From the NCBI GenBank assembly GCA_041738505.1, contig JBGSPQ010000039.1, positions 1 through 5,390 of the forward strand: a DNA stretch of 5,390 nucleotides, in the 5' to 3' direction. Below are positions 1 to 5,233 of this stretch, piece by piece; position 1 is the first letter of the stretch; the number at the start of each line of letters is the position of its first letter. The DNA comes from JBGSPQ01 sp041738505 (GTDB lineage: Bacteria; Patescibacteriota; Gracilibacteria; UBA1369). The position numbers were made by a program, and so were the translations under genes. Under the pieces are notes generated by a model. It had not been told where the DNA came from and did no database searches. It saw only the letters and a program-made list of their open reading frames with translations.

Positions 1-110
1 TTTCAATTTTTTAACGCCCGCCCGCCAATTTTTTCTTAAAAGGAATTGAAAATTGTTTTGCTTTGATGTTTGGCTTAATGCCAAACGGCGGAAACGCTTT
101 GTTTCGGCTC

Positions 111-157
111 GGGCGTGGCGGAATTCCTCCCCCCAACCCCCACCTTCCGCCCCGCCC
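111..157 (+). other. Stem-loop with C-rich loop in left repeat
   Basis: GGGCGTGGCGGAA (111-123) faces TTCCGCCCCGCCC (145-157), giving a 13-bp stem with one mismatch at 152. The 21-base loop is C-rich, so the opposite strand is G-rich. The equivalent stem in the right repeat is perfect. The T7 run at 173-179 lies about 15 bases beyond the stem, too far for a standard intrinsic terminator. Confidence 0.65.
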
Positions 158-198
158 ACGCTCGGACAGCCCTTTTTTTCGACGGAATTGGAGACCGT

Positions 199-215
199 AT
201 TTCGCAAAGCGAAAT
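199..215 (+). other. Variable palindrome inside left repeat
   Basis: ATTTCGC-AAA-GCGAAAT is a perfect 7-bp stem with a 3-base loop. The flanking CGT and GCG can add a T·G, a G-C and a C-G pair. It occupies the same slot as the unrelated hairpin 5178-5192 of the right repeat and interrupts otherwise matching sequence on both sides. Confidence 0.75.
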
Positions 216-223
216 GCGCCGCC

Positions 224-356
224 AAAAATGAAGTTGTGTTTGCCCCACCCACCCGTGCGCACACAACACTAAACTCCCTTGTAAAAAACAATGAAAAGAT
301 GTATTCTAATAATAAGATTTCAATACAAGTTCGCATGATACTATTTTAACATAGCA
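224..356 (+). other. Intergenic region upstream of the XRE gene
   Basis: No gene is seen here. It holds an inverted pair GTTGTGT (233-239) and ACACAAC (261-267) around a C-rich loop that contains the palindrome GTGCGCAC (255-262). A possible weak promoter follows: TTGTAA (279-284), a 17-base spacer and TATTCT (302-307). AATACAAGT at 322-330 recurs at 364-372, just before the XRE start codon. The sequence turns sharply from GC-rich to AT-rich at about 270. Confidence 0.5.
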
Positions 357-372
357 GTATTATAATACAAGT
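357..372 (+). promoter_or_regulatory. -10 box within a perfect palindrome; probable operator of the XRE gene
   Basis: GTATTATAATAC (357-368) is a perfect 12-base palindrome and contains a consensus -10 hexamer TATAAT (361-366). The -10 ends six bases before the ATG at 373, so a transcript started from it would be nearly or fully leaderless, which fits the lack of a Shine-Dalgarno site. No good -35 element is seen at the usual distance. A small XRE repressor binding a palindrome over its own promoter is a common arrangement; autoregulation here is inferred. Confidence 0.55.
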
Positions 373-579
373 ATGGCACAAGAGAATAAAATCGGCAAGA
401 ATATAAAGAAATTAAGGCAAGCAAAAGAGCTTTCGCAAGATCGCCTCTCAAAACTTGCCGATATTTCTTGTAATTCCGTAATCAAACTGGAAACAGGCGG
501 GATTACAAATCCAACAATAGAAACTTTGCAGAAAATCGCTAAAGCATTAGATGTTTCAGTTGATATTTTGCTTAAATAA
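373..579 (+). CDS. Small XRE-family helix-turn-helix transcriptional regulator
   Basis: This 68-residue protein is almost entirely one XRE/Cro-C1 type DNA-binding domain. Residues 7-20 (IGKNIKKLRQAKEL) form the usual first helix. Residues 21-43 (SQDRLSKLADIS.. to LETG) give the helix-turn-helix with the typical polar 'SQ' opening, and residues 46-67 (NPTIETLQKIAKALDVSVD...) match the family's closing helices. No sensor or oligomerisation domain follows, as in the shortest phage- and toxin-antitoxin-type regulators. The ATG at 373 is preceded by a palindromic -10 region rather than a ribosome binding site, so the message may be leaderless. The gene is AT-rich, unlike the operon that starts 134 bases downstream in the same direction. 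It probably represses itself; control of the Nudix/radical SAM operon is possible but not shown. No partner toxin is visible. Confidence 0.9.
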   Translation: MAQENKIGKNIKKLRQAKELSQDRLSKLADISCNSVIKLETGGITNPTIETLQKIAKALDVSVDILLK

Positions 580-617
580 ATCTATGAATCCATTTATCTC
601 CAAAATACACCATATCC

Positions 618-645
618 TTGACAAAATACGTCTCTTTGCTATAAA
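618..645 (+). promoter_or_regulatory. Sigma70-type promoter of the Nudix/radical SAM operon
   Basis: TTGACA (618-623, full consensus -35) and TATAAA (640-645, 5/6 to the -10 consensus) are separated by 16 bases. Transcription would start near 652, about 60 bases before the Nudix ATG at 713. It lies after the XRE stop codon (579), so the operon can be expressed apart from the regulator gene. AATACAAAGT (645-654), overlapping the -10 and start region, resembles the AATACAAGT copies at 322-330 and 364-372 and could be a regulator contact site. Confidence 0.7.
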
Positions 646-658
646 ATACAAAGTCAAG

Positions 659-672
659 CCAGAGCGTTCTGG
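659..672 (+). other. Short hairpin in the operon leader
   Basis: CCAGA-GCGT-TCTGG is a perfect 5-bp stem with a 4-base loop in the predicted 5' leader, 26 bases before the AAGGAGG site. It is small and could be chance. It does not pair with the ribosome binding site, and no riboswitch class was recognised here. Confidence 0.3.
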
Positions 673-697
673 TGAGCACATTGACAACCAAAAACCT

Positions 698-704
698 AAG
701 GAGG
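698..704 (+). promoter_or_regulatory. Shine-Dalgarno site that fixes the Nudix start
   Basis: A perfect AAGGAGG sits eight bases before the ATG at 713. The reading frame is open further upstream (ATG codons at 551 and 584), but those have no ribosome binding site, overlap the XRE gene or precede the promoter. This site is the main reason for choosing 713. Confidence 0.85.
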
Positions 705-712
705 ATGCAGAA

Positions 713-1363
713 ATGAAAGAGCACAAACTGGAACAGTTTCTTCAGGATCCCGAAGCGGATCTGGGGACTGGATTGCTGGCAACCCGAGGCTTCGGTTTCT
801 GCTTTACCTTAAAGCAGCCCCACCGTTGGGGTAAAACCGGAAAGGGTATCCCGATTCTGCCATTTGGCGGGATTGGTGGGAAACTGGAACCGAACGAATT
901 GCCGGGTGCTTCGTTGCATCGGGAAGCGATTGAGGAAGTTGGGTCAGATGTGGATATCACAGATCATCGTGGCAACGAGACGATTTTGATGGACTCGGAG
1001 TCCATTGAAAAAATATCTCTTGCTACCGATCTGACGAATGAGCCTCTGCCCATCATCATCTTTCGTAGTCCGCGTGCCGAAGCCGGCCGCAAACCGTTCA
1101 CCAATGTCTTGATCTACGCCGGAAGGTTTACTTCTGGCGAGATAAGACCGATCGACGACCCCGCTCTGATTGAGTTGGGCGCAGACTTGCTTTTGCAGCT
1201 GACGGAAAACCCAATGTCAGTCAAAGAATTTCAAGAAGAAGGCGGAAAGATCACTTCAAGAATCAATCTGCCTGACAATGGAATTCTCAAACCGATTGGC
1301 ACGGCCATCGCCGCCGCTCGCTGCTTAAAAGCAGGCCTACTGACTTCCCGAATTCTCGACTGA
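713..1363 (+). CDS. Nudix family hydrolase
   Basis: This 216-residue protein carries a complete Nudix box at residues 56-78, G-x5-E-x7-RE-A-I-EE-V-G: G56, E62, R70-E71 and E74-E75 are all present and would bind the divalent metals for pyrophosphate hydrolysis. A glycine-rich run, LPFGGIGGKLEP (49-60), leads into the box as is usual in the family. Residues after about 80 do not match a subfamily I can name, so the substrate (nucleoside diphosphate linked to another group) is unknown. At 216 residues it is longer than the smallest Nudix enzymes, leaving a C-terminal region (about 130-216) of unclear role. It is the first gene of the operon; its TGA stop is followed after 15 bases by the SPASM radical SAM gene. 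Cytoplasmic, with no signal peptide. It may prepare or recycle a nucleotide-linked intermediate for the two radical SAM enzymes (inference). Confidence 0.88.
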   Translation: MKEHKLEQFLQDPEADLGTGLLATRGFGFCFTLKQPHRWGKTGKGIPILPFGGIGGKLEPNELPGASLHREAIEEVGSDVDITDHRGNETILMDSESIEKISLATDLTNEPLPIIIFRSPRAEAGRKPFTNVLIYAGRFTSGEIRPIDDPALIELGADLLLQLTENPMSVKEFQEEGGKITSRINLPDNGILKPIGTAIAAARCLKAGLLTSRILD

Positions 1364-1364
1364 A

Positions 1365-1371
1365 AAGGAGG
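1365..1371 (+). promoter_or_regulatory. Shine-Dalgarno site of the SPASM radical SAM gene
   Basis: A perfect AAGGAGG begins one base after the Nudix TGA stop (1361-1363) and ends seven bases before the ATG at 1379. The tight spacing suggests translational coupling. The 25 bases at 1360-1384 match those around the next gene's start (2666-2690) at 23 positions. Confidence 0.9.
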
Positions 1372-1378
1372 AAAAGCC

Positions 1379-2632
1379 ATGAAAATCATAAGGCTGGAAA
1401 ACACCAGCTTCGGCTTTTCCTCCTTACGAGAGGATGAAGTCGATAAGTTGGTGGAGTTTGATTCCAACAGCGGAGCATTGAAAGTTCATGCTTTGCAATC
1501 TCCGCAACGAATTCCCTTCGGTTCGACACAACCCGATCTGATAGGGCAGATTGTTGGACAGAAGCTGGGTGAGGGAGTGGCGCGGATTATTCACAATTCG
1601 CCCGTCCCGAACGCCTATTCTGCCCCGTTCAAGATTTACCTCGACATCACGCTGGCTTGTTCGCTCCAATGCCCGTTCTGTCTCTCTGAGGCGGGGCGCG
1701 GCCAGAAAGCATCTTTGCCCGTGGCGACGATTGAGAAACTTGCGGCAGAAATTCAGGAGTTGGGTGTGATGTATGTCAAAATCGGTGGTGGTGATCCTTT
1801 TCTTCATCCCGATTTTGAAACCATTATTAACCTGCTCCGTTCAGCCGGATGCTTTCTCACTATCAGCACGAACAGCGCAGTGGTAACGCCGTGGATAGTT
1901 GACTTGCTTGTTAAAGCCGGAGTGCGTACTTCGGTGAGTATCGAAGGCATGGAAACAGTCAATGACAGCTTGCGCGGCCCCGGTCATTTCCGGAAAGCAC
2001 TTGACGCCCTTGAAACATTCAAGAAAGGCGACGCCAATGTGCTTTTACGGACCACGCTGTTACGGCAGAATTTGGACGATGTTCCGGAGTTGGTAAAACT
2101 GGCCAGAAGCAGAGGAGTAAAAATCAAATTCTCCTACTGCCGACCGGCCGGCAGGGCTGTGCATAATCAAACAATGCTATGTCCTCAAGACTCTCCGCGC
2201 TATCTTATGGTACTGGGATACCTTAATAGCCCGGAAGTGCTGCCGCATGTGTTGATGGACGAAGGCATGATGTTCAGCCAGCCAGTTGAGGTGTCGCAGA
2301 AACTTTTGCGCGGACGAATGTGCGGAGCGGCTAACCGATCCATGCACATTAATCCCAACGGCAAGGTAAGCCCCTGCGTTTTCTTCGGTCCAACCTTCTC
2401 TTTCGGCAAGATCTACCAAGATGGAACCGTCAGAGATTTTTGGCGAGGAAAAGTCGGGAACAAATTTCAAACCGTCCGGGCGATTCGTCAGCCCCGTGAA
2501 TGCGATAGCTGCAGTCGTCTCTGTAAAAACGAATGTCCAGCTAATCGCTTCTACTTCTGGGGCAACTACGATCAGCAGGATCCTAACTGCCTCTATGAGG
2601 CAATGCGGAAAGGCGGTAGTTCAACCATCTGA
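1379..2632 (+). CDS. Radical SAM/SPASM domain enzyme
   Basis: This 417-residue enzyme has a radical SAM core and a C-terminal SPASM domain. The core motif CSLQCPFC puts C94, C98 and C101 around the 4Fe-4S cluster that cleaves S-adenosylmethionine. GGGDP (136-140) stands at the usual GGEP position with Asp for Glu, and residues 185-190 (SVSIEG) match a later core strand. The SPASM part shows C315-x12-G328-x4-C333, then C375-x2-C378-x3-C382-x3-C386 and C404: seven cysteines, enough for two auxiliary clusters, with x3 where the family consensus has x5. About 85 residues precede the core and contain no motif I recognise. SPASM enzymes often modify peptides, oxidise alcohols or work in cofactor pathways (family knowledge); the substrate here is unknown and no precursor peptide is visible. 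It lies between the Nudix and B12-type radical SAM genes in one operon. Confidence 0.92.
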   Translation: MKIIRLENTSFGFSSLREDEVDKLVEFDSNSGALKVHALQSPQRIPFGSTQPDLIGQIVGQKLGEGVARIIHNSPVPNAYSAPFKIYLDITLACSLQCPFCLSEAGRGQKASLPVATIEKLAAEIQELGVMYVKIGGGDPFLHPDFETIINLLRSAGCFLTISTNSAVVTPWIVDLLVKAGVRTSVSIEGMETVNDSLRGPGHFRKALDALETFKKGDANVLLRTTLLRQNLDDVPELVKLARSRGVKIKFSYCRPAGRAVHNQTMLCPQDSPRYLMVLGYLNSPEVLPHVLMDEGMMFSQPVEVSQKLLRGRMCGAANRSMHINPNGKVSPCVFFGPTFSFGKIYQDGTVRDFWRGKVGNKFQTVRAIRQPRECDSCSRLCKNECPANRFYFWGNYDQQDPNCLYEAMRKGGSSTI

Positions 2633-2660
2633 GGCGGCGGGATACATCTCTTGCCGCCTC
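2631..2660 (+). other. Hairpin overlapping the SPASM gene stop codon
   Basis: GAGGCGGC (2631-2638) and GCCGCCTC (2653-2660) form a perfect 8-bp, GC-rich stem with a 14-base loop. The 5' arm includes the last two bases of the TGA stop (2630-2632). It is followed by TTCTTCT rather than a full T-run, so it looks like a partial terminator, attenuator or RNA-processing hairpin that could lower expression of the last gene. Its 3' arm ends 10 bases before the next AAGGAGG. Confidence 0.6.
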
Positions 2661-2670
2661 TTCTTCTGAA

Positions 2671-2677
2671 AAGGAGG
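2671..2677 (+). promoter_or_regulatory. Shine-Dalgarno site of the B12-type radical SAM gene
   Basis: A perfect AAGGAGG stands seven bases before the ATG at 2685. It is the third identical site in the operon, whereas the AT-rich flanking genes have none. Confidence 0.88.
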
Positions 2678-2684
2678 CAAAACC

Positions 2685-4217
2685 ATGAAACGAAAGATAG
2701 AGAGGTTTGTTGTTGTAACTCCTCGCGCAGTCTCTCCAGCCGGAACTCCGCCCCGCATTCACCCGCCATTGGGAGCCATTTCTGTTTTGGCGGAAGCCAG
2801 AAGAAATGGCTATGAGGCACTTCTCTTTGATGCGGCGGCCGAGGGCTTAAAAAGGGGTATCCTTGATTCTTCCTACAATCCGGTAGCGGTTGAGGAACTT
2901 GACGGGATTCCTTATTGGAAAACTGGACTGCGGATCGAGGAGATCGTAGCCGAAGTGGTCAGGCTCGAGCCGGATGTGATCGGCATGAGCTGCTGCACGG
3001 TAGTTGATCGCGGCGAAGTGGCAAAAACATCCAAGGCTCTAAAGGAAGTATTACCTGCATCACCCATTATTCTGGGCGGCCATGAAGCTACGCAGTGGTA
3101 CGAAGAAATCCTCGGCAACACTCCGTTTCCTATCGGAGAGATTCCGGCCATTGACTATGTTGTCGTTGGCCCGGGTCAGCCGGTGATAACTTCTCTGCTG
3201 TGTTATCTGGCCGAATCAGCTATGGGTGATTTGCCGCAAGGAGTGGCTCGCAGATTCAATGGTCGTGTTGAATTTACGGGTTTGCCCGAATTCCAACCCG
3301 ACCATTTCGCAATTCCCGATTACAGCTTGCTTCCGCGAGTGGAGGTGGCTGGGCGGGAAAAAGTGTTGGATCTTTACTCCTTTGTCGGCAATCCTCACGC
3401 TGGACGAATCGGCACCATCCTTGGTATTCAGGGGTCTGTTGCCTACCTGCCGCTTCTGACGTCATACGGCTGCGGCTTTGACTGCAGTTTTTGCGACACG
3501 GACAAACGGCTTGTGAGGTACGCCGTCGAGAATACCATGGAAATCATCAATGAGTTTAATCGCCTTTTCGGCATCAACTACATTGATTTCATGGACAATA
3601 ACTTCGGCGGCGGAAACAGCGCCTCTCGCGCCTTGGCTTTTGAGATACTTTCTCAAGTAGCTGACGCAGGATACCAGATCGGATTTTCCAACGGCCTTAC
3701 TTTTGAGTCAATGGCTAAGGAAAACTTCCGATTGCTCCGGCAATTCAGTCAGAACGGCAACGTGCGGCACATCGCATTTCCATGCGAGAATGGAAATGAC
3801 AGAGTGCTTCGCATGATAAGAAAGCCGCATACGTTGTCCATGGTGCGGAAAGTTCTCGAGTTTGCCAAGGAGAATCTGCAAACAACCAACCGCGAAGGCT
3901 TTTTCATCGGTGGTTTTCCCGAAACAAACGGACAGCCCGCCGAAAGGCCGTGCGAGCTGGAAGAAACTTTCCGATTCATCACGGAGTGTCTTGAGCAACA
4001 GCTCTTGCACCAAGCGATCTTTCTGACCCTCTCTCCTGTCACGCGAGAATATCGGCGTTCGTGGCGCCAGCTCTACCCGACTGCGCCATTTGAGCACTGC
4101 TTATTCTCTCGGAAGACGGGAGTATGGCCATACCCTAATGCATTACTTGATGAAATGCACCGCAAGGTGAAATCCATCAATGAACGTTTGGGAAGGTCTG
4201 TAACACGCAGACTCTAA
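2685..4217 (+). CDS. B12-binding-type radical SAM enzyme
   Basis: This 510-residue protein has the two-domain plan of the cobalamin-dependent radical SAM (class B-like) family. Residues about 8-175 look like the Rossmann-type B12-binding domain: HPPLGAISVLAEARRNGYE (26-44), PDVIGMSCCT (96-105), IILGGHEAT (128-136) and DYVVVGPGQP (157-166). The radical SAM motif is CGFDCSFC (C263, C267, C270). Family-like stretches follow, such as DFMDNNFGGG (301-310) and ENGNDRVLRMIRKPHT (368-383), close to the 'E-G-xDxVL' pattern of these enzymes. Members catalyse methyl transfers to unreactive carbons or other rearrangements, but some lack bound cobalamin, and the reaction here is unknown. The C-terminal ~100 residues are not recognised. 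It is the last operon gene, with a terminator starting three bases after its stop codon. No membrane segment is seen. Confidence 0.9.
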   Translation: MKRKIERFVVVTPRAVSPAGTPPRIHPPLGAISVLAEARRNGYEALLFDAAAEGLKRGILDSSYNPVAVEELDGIPYWKTGLRIEEIVAEVVRLEPDVIGMSCCTVVDRGEVAKTSKALKEVLPASPIILGGHEATQWYEEILGNTPFPIGEIPAIDYVVVGPGQPVITSLLCYLAESAMGDLPQGVARRFNGRVEFTGLPEFQPDHFAIPDYSLLPRVEVAGREKVLDLYSFVGNPHAGRIGTILGIQGSVAYLPLLTSYGCGFDCSFCDTDKRLVRYAVENTMEIINEFNRLFGINYIDFMDNNFGGGNSASRALAFEILSQVADAGYQIGFSNGLTFESMAKENFRLLRQFSQNGNVRHIAFPCENGNDRVLRMIRKPHTLSMVRKVLEFAKENLQTTNREGFFIGGFPETNGQPAERPCELEETFRFITECLEQQLLHQAIFLTLSPVTREYRRSWRQLYPTAPFEHCLFSRKTGVWPYPNALLDEMHRKVKSINERLGRSVTRRL

Positions 4218-4220
4218 TTC

Positions 4221-4258
4221 AGGAGCGGTAATCCGAAAAGGACCCGCTCCTTTTTCTT
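4221..4258 (+). terminator. Intrinsic terminator of the operon
   Basis: AGGAGCGG (4221-4228) pairs with CCGCTCCT (4244-4251). TCC/GGA inside the loop can add a short inner stem around GAAAA. A T-rich tail, TTTTTCTT (4251-4258), follows directly. It starts three bases after the stop codon of the B12-type radical SAM gene and separates the operon from the PanD-like gene. Confidence 0.88.
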
Positions 4259-4278
4259 GATTTTTTGTCGAAAAAGAC

Positions 4279-4288
4279 GTATTATAAT
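4279..4288 (+). promoter_or_regulatory. Probable promoter (-10) of the PanD-like gene
   Basis: TATAAT (4283-4288) lies within GTATTATAAT, the same ten bases that form most of the palindrome before the XRE gene (357-366). A clear -35 is lacking: TTGATT (4257-4262) is 20 bases upstream, too far for an ideal spacer. A start near 4295 would leave a leader of about 47 bases before the ATG at 4342. The shared decamer hints at common control by the XRE protein, but it is mostly a -10 box and may be chance. Confidence 0.45.
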
Positions 4289-4341
4289 TGCAAGGGATTT
4301 AATTTAAAAAAATTACTTATATCGCGCAATGCTACAAAGCA

Positions 4342-5169
4342 ATGTTAAATTTTATGAAAGAAATAATTTTCAAAAGAAGTGCTATCCACAACCTTGTTAT
4401 CACTAATTGCAGAAGTACTTTTAAACGGGACGAAATTACCGAAGGTTTGGTAATCCCTAAAAACATTTTAAGAAAAAGCGATATTTTGCCGTGGGAACAG
4501 GTAATAGTCACGAAAATTAACGGCAATAATTGGATAAACAGAATAAAAACATTTATAATTGAAGGGAAAGATGATGGCAGGGTTGAAGCAAGAGGAAGTT
4601 TATCCAAATTTTTGAAAGAAGGAGATTTAACGTGTTTGATAACAAGAACGTTGCTTAATGAAAAAGAGGTTGCTTTATATAAACAAAACAAATTTCCGAT
4701 TTTTGATTTAGGTTTTGATCCTGACAAGAATAAGGATAATTTAATTGAGAGTAGATTGGATATTGAATACGGAAATAAAAAAATAAGGGACGTTAAAGAT
4801 TTCAAAACTTTAGCAAGAGATCGTAAAGAAATAAAACGCCTTTTTATTTCGTCACTGATTTTAGGATTAAAAATCAACAAAACACATCCGGATTGTCTGC
4901 AGGGAAGTGCTGAATTGCCAGGCAATATAATGACCAAAGCTAGCGTTGAGAAATATCAATCGGTTTCGGTTTATAATTCTTCAAAGGGTGGTGTCGCTGA
5001 TACTTATGCAGTCCCTATGCCTCCGAAAATAGTGATGACGACCGGCGCAATGGCTCAATTTGCTAAAAAGGGAGAAATAGTAAATGTGGCAACATATGTT
5101 ATTGGAATAAAAGATGTTATCCCAGTCATAATTTCTACGAATGGATCAGAAGCAATAAAAAAATTATAA
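4342..5169 (+). CDS. Divergent tandem PanD-like (aspartate 1-decarboxylase fold) protein
   Basis: This 275-residue protein appears to hold two PanD-like double-psi beta-barrel domains. Domain 1 (about 6-104) follows the PanD pattern (SAIHNLVITN..., WEQVIVTKING, FLKEGDLTCLI) but has no Gly-Ser at the self-cleavage position. Domain 2 (about 170-256) has THPDCLQGSA (181-190) with G188-S189, matching the THADLHYEGS site of E. coli PanD, then VSVYNSS, TYAV (Y222, matching Y58) and GAMAQFAKKGEIVNVATYVIG (235 on), matching GAAAH...GDIVIIASF. The partners of PanD R54 and N72 seem to be lost. A charged linker (105-168) joins the domains; ordinary PanD is about 126-140 residues with one domain. It may self-process to a pyruvoyl enzyme, but aspartate decarboxylation for pantothenate is not assured. 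The start is uncertain: ATG 4342 or 4354, neither with a Shine-Dalgarno site. The gene is strongly AT-rich. Confidence 0.72.
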   Translation: MLNFMKEIIFKRSAIHNLVITNCRSTFKRDEITEGLVIPKNILRKSDILPWEQVIVTKINGNNWINRIKTFIIEGKDDGRVEARGSLSKFLKEGDLTCLITRTLLNEKEVALYKQNKFPIFDLGFDPDKNKDNLIESRLDIEYGNKKIRDVKDFKTLARDRKEIKRLFISSLILGLKINKTHPDCLQGSAELPGNIMTKASVEKYQSVSVYNSSKGGVADTYAVPMPPKIVMTTGAMAQFAKKGEIVNVATYVIGIKDVIPVIISTNGSEAIKKL

Positions 5170-5177
5170 GGCGGCGC

Positions 5178-5192
5178 GCCAATGAAATTGGC
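5178..5192 (+). other. Variable palindrome inside right repeat
   Basis: GCCAAT-GAA-ATTGGC is a perfect 6-bp stem with a 3-base loop, nine bases after the PanD-like stop codon. It occupies the slot held by ATTTCGC-AAA-GCGAAAT in the left repeat. The fold is kept while the sequence is not. No T-run follows on this strand, so it is not an obvious terminator. Confidence 0.75.
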
Positions 5193-5233
5193 ACGGTCTC
5201 CAATTCCGTCGAAAAAAAGGGCAGTCCGAGCGA

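Larger units (their letters stand above)
1..223 (+). repeat. Left copy of long terminal inverted repeat
   Basis: This stretch is repeated as the reverse complement at 5170-5390. Positions 1-141 are identical to the other copy. Up to 198 there are only four substitutions (142, 152, 158 and 168). A 17-base palindrome (199-215) then replaces an unrelated 15-base one in the partner, and eight more matching bases (216-223) follow. Inside it are the direct repeat CAATTTTTT (4-12 and 26-34), a 7-bp stem GTTTGGC/GCCAAAC around 68-86, a stem-loop at 111-157 with a C-rich loop, and a T7 run at 173-179. No credible protein is encoded. It could be the end of a mobile element or one copy of a dispersed genomic repeat. 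No transposase lies between the copies, and target-site duplications cannot be judged because the window stops at the repeat ends. Confidence 0.93.

Noticed and set aside
53..349. Open frame in the left repeat (MFCFDVWLNAKRRKRF...), seen again on the - strand at 5135-5338
   Set aside because: It appears twice only because the repeat is present twice. The frame leaves the repeat into unrelated sequence on each side, has an unlikely Pro/Arg/Ser-rich composition, and has no ribosome binding site.
551..712. In-frame N-terminal extension of the Nudix gene (ATG at 551 or 584)
   Set aside because: The extension overlaps the XRE gene or the near-consensus promoter at 618-645. It has no ribosome binding site, while AAGGAGG is perfectly placed for 713.
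584..712. Precursor peptide gene for the radical SAM enzymes
   Set aside because: The open stretch has no ribosome binding site, contains the operon promoter and is simply the upstream part of the Nudix frame. No leader-core pattern or Cys-rich core is seen.
1361..1378. Nudix and SPASM genes as one fused protein through recoding of TGA (they share a frame, with one TGA between them)
   Set aside because: A perfect Shine-Dalgarno site and ATG lie directly after the TGA. The next junction also ends in TGA but is out of frame with the following gene, so a code with TGA as glycine is not supported. A shared frame has a one-in-three chance.
4332..4937. 201-residue open frame on the - strand opposite the PanD-like gene
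   Set aside because: It is Leu/Ser/Ile-rich antisense of an AT-rich gene, with no ribosome binding site or recognisable domain. The + strand frame has clear family similarity.
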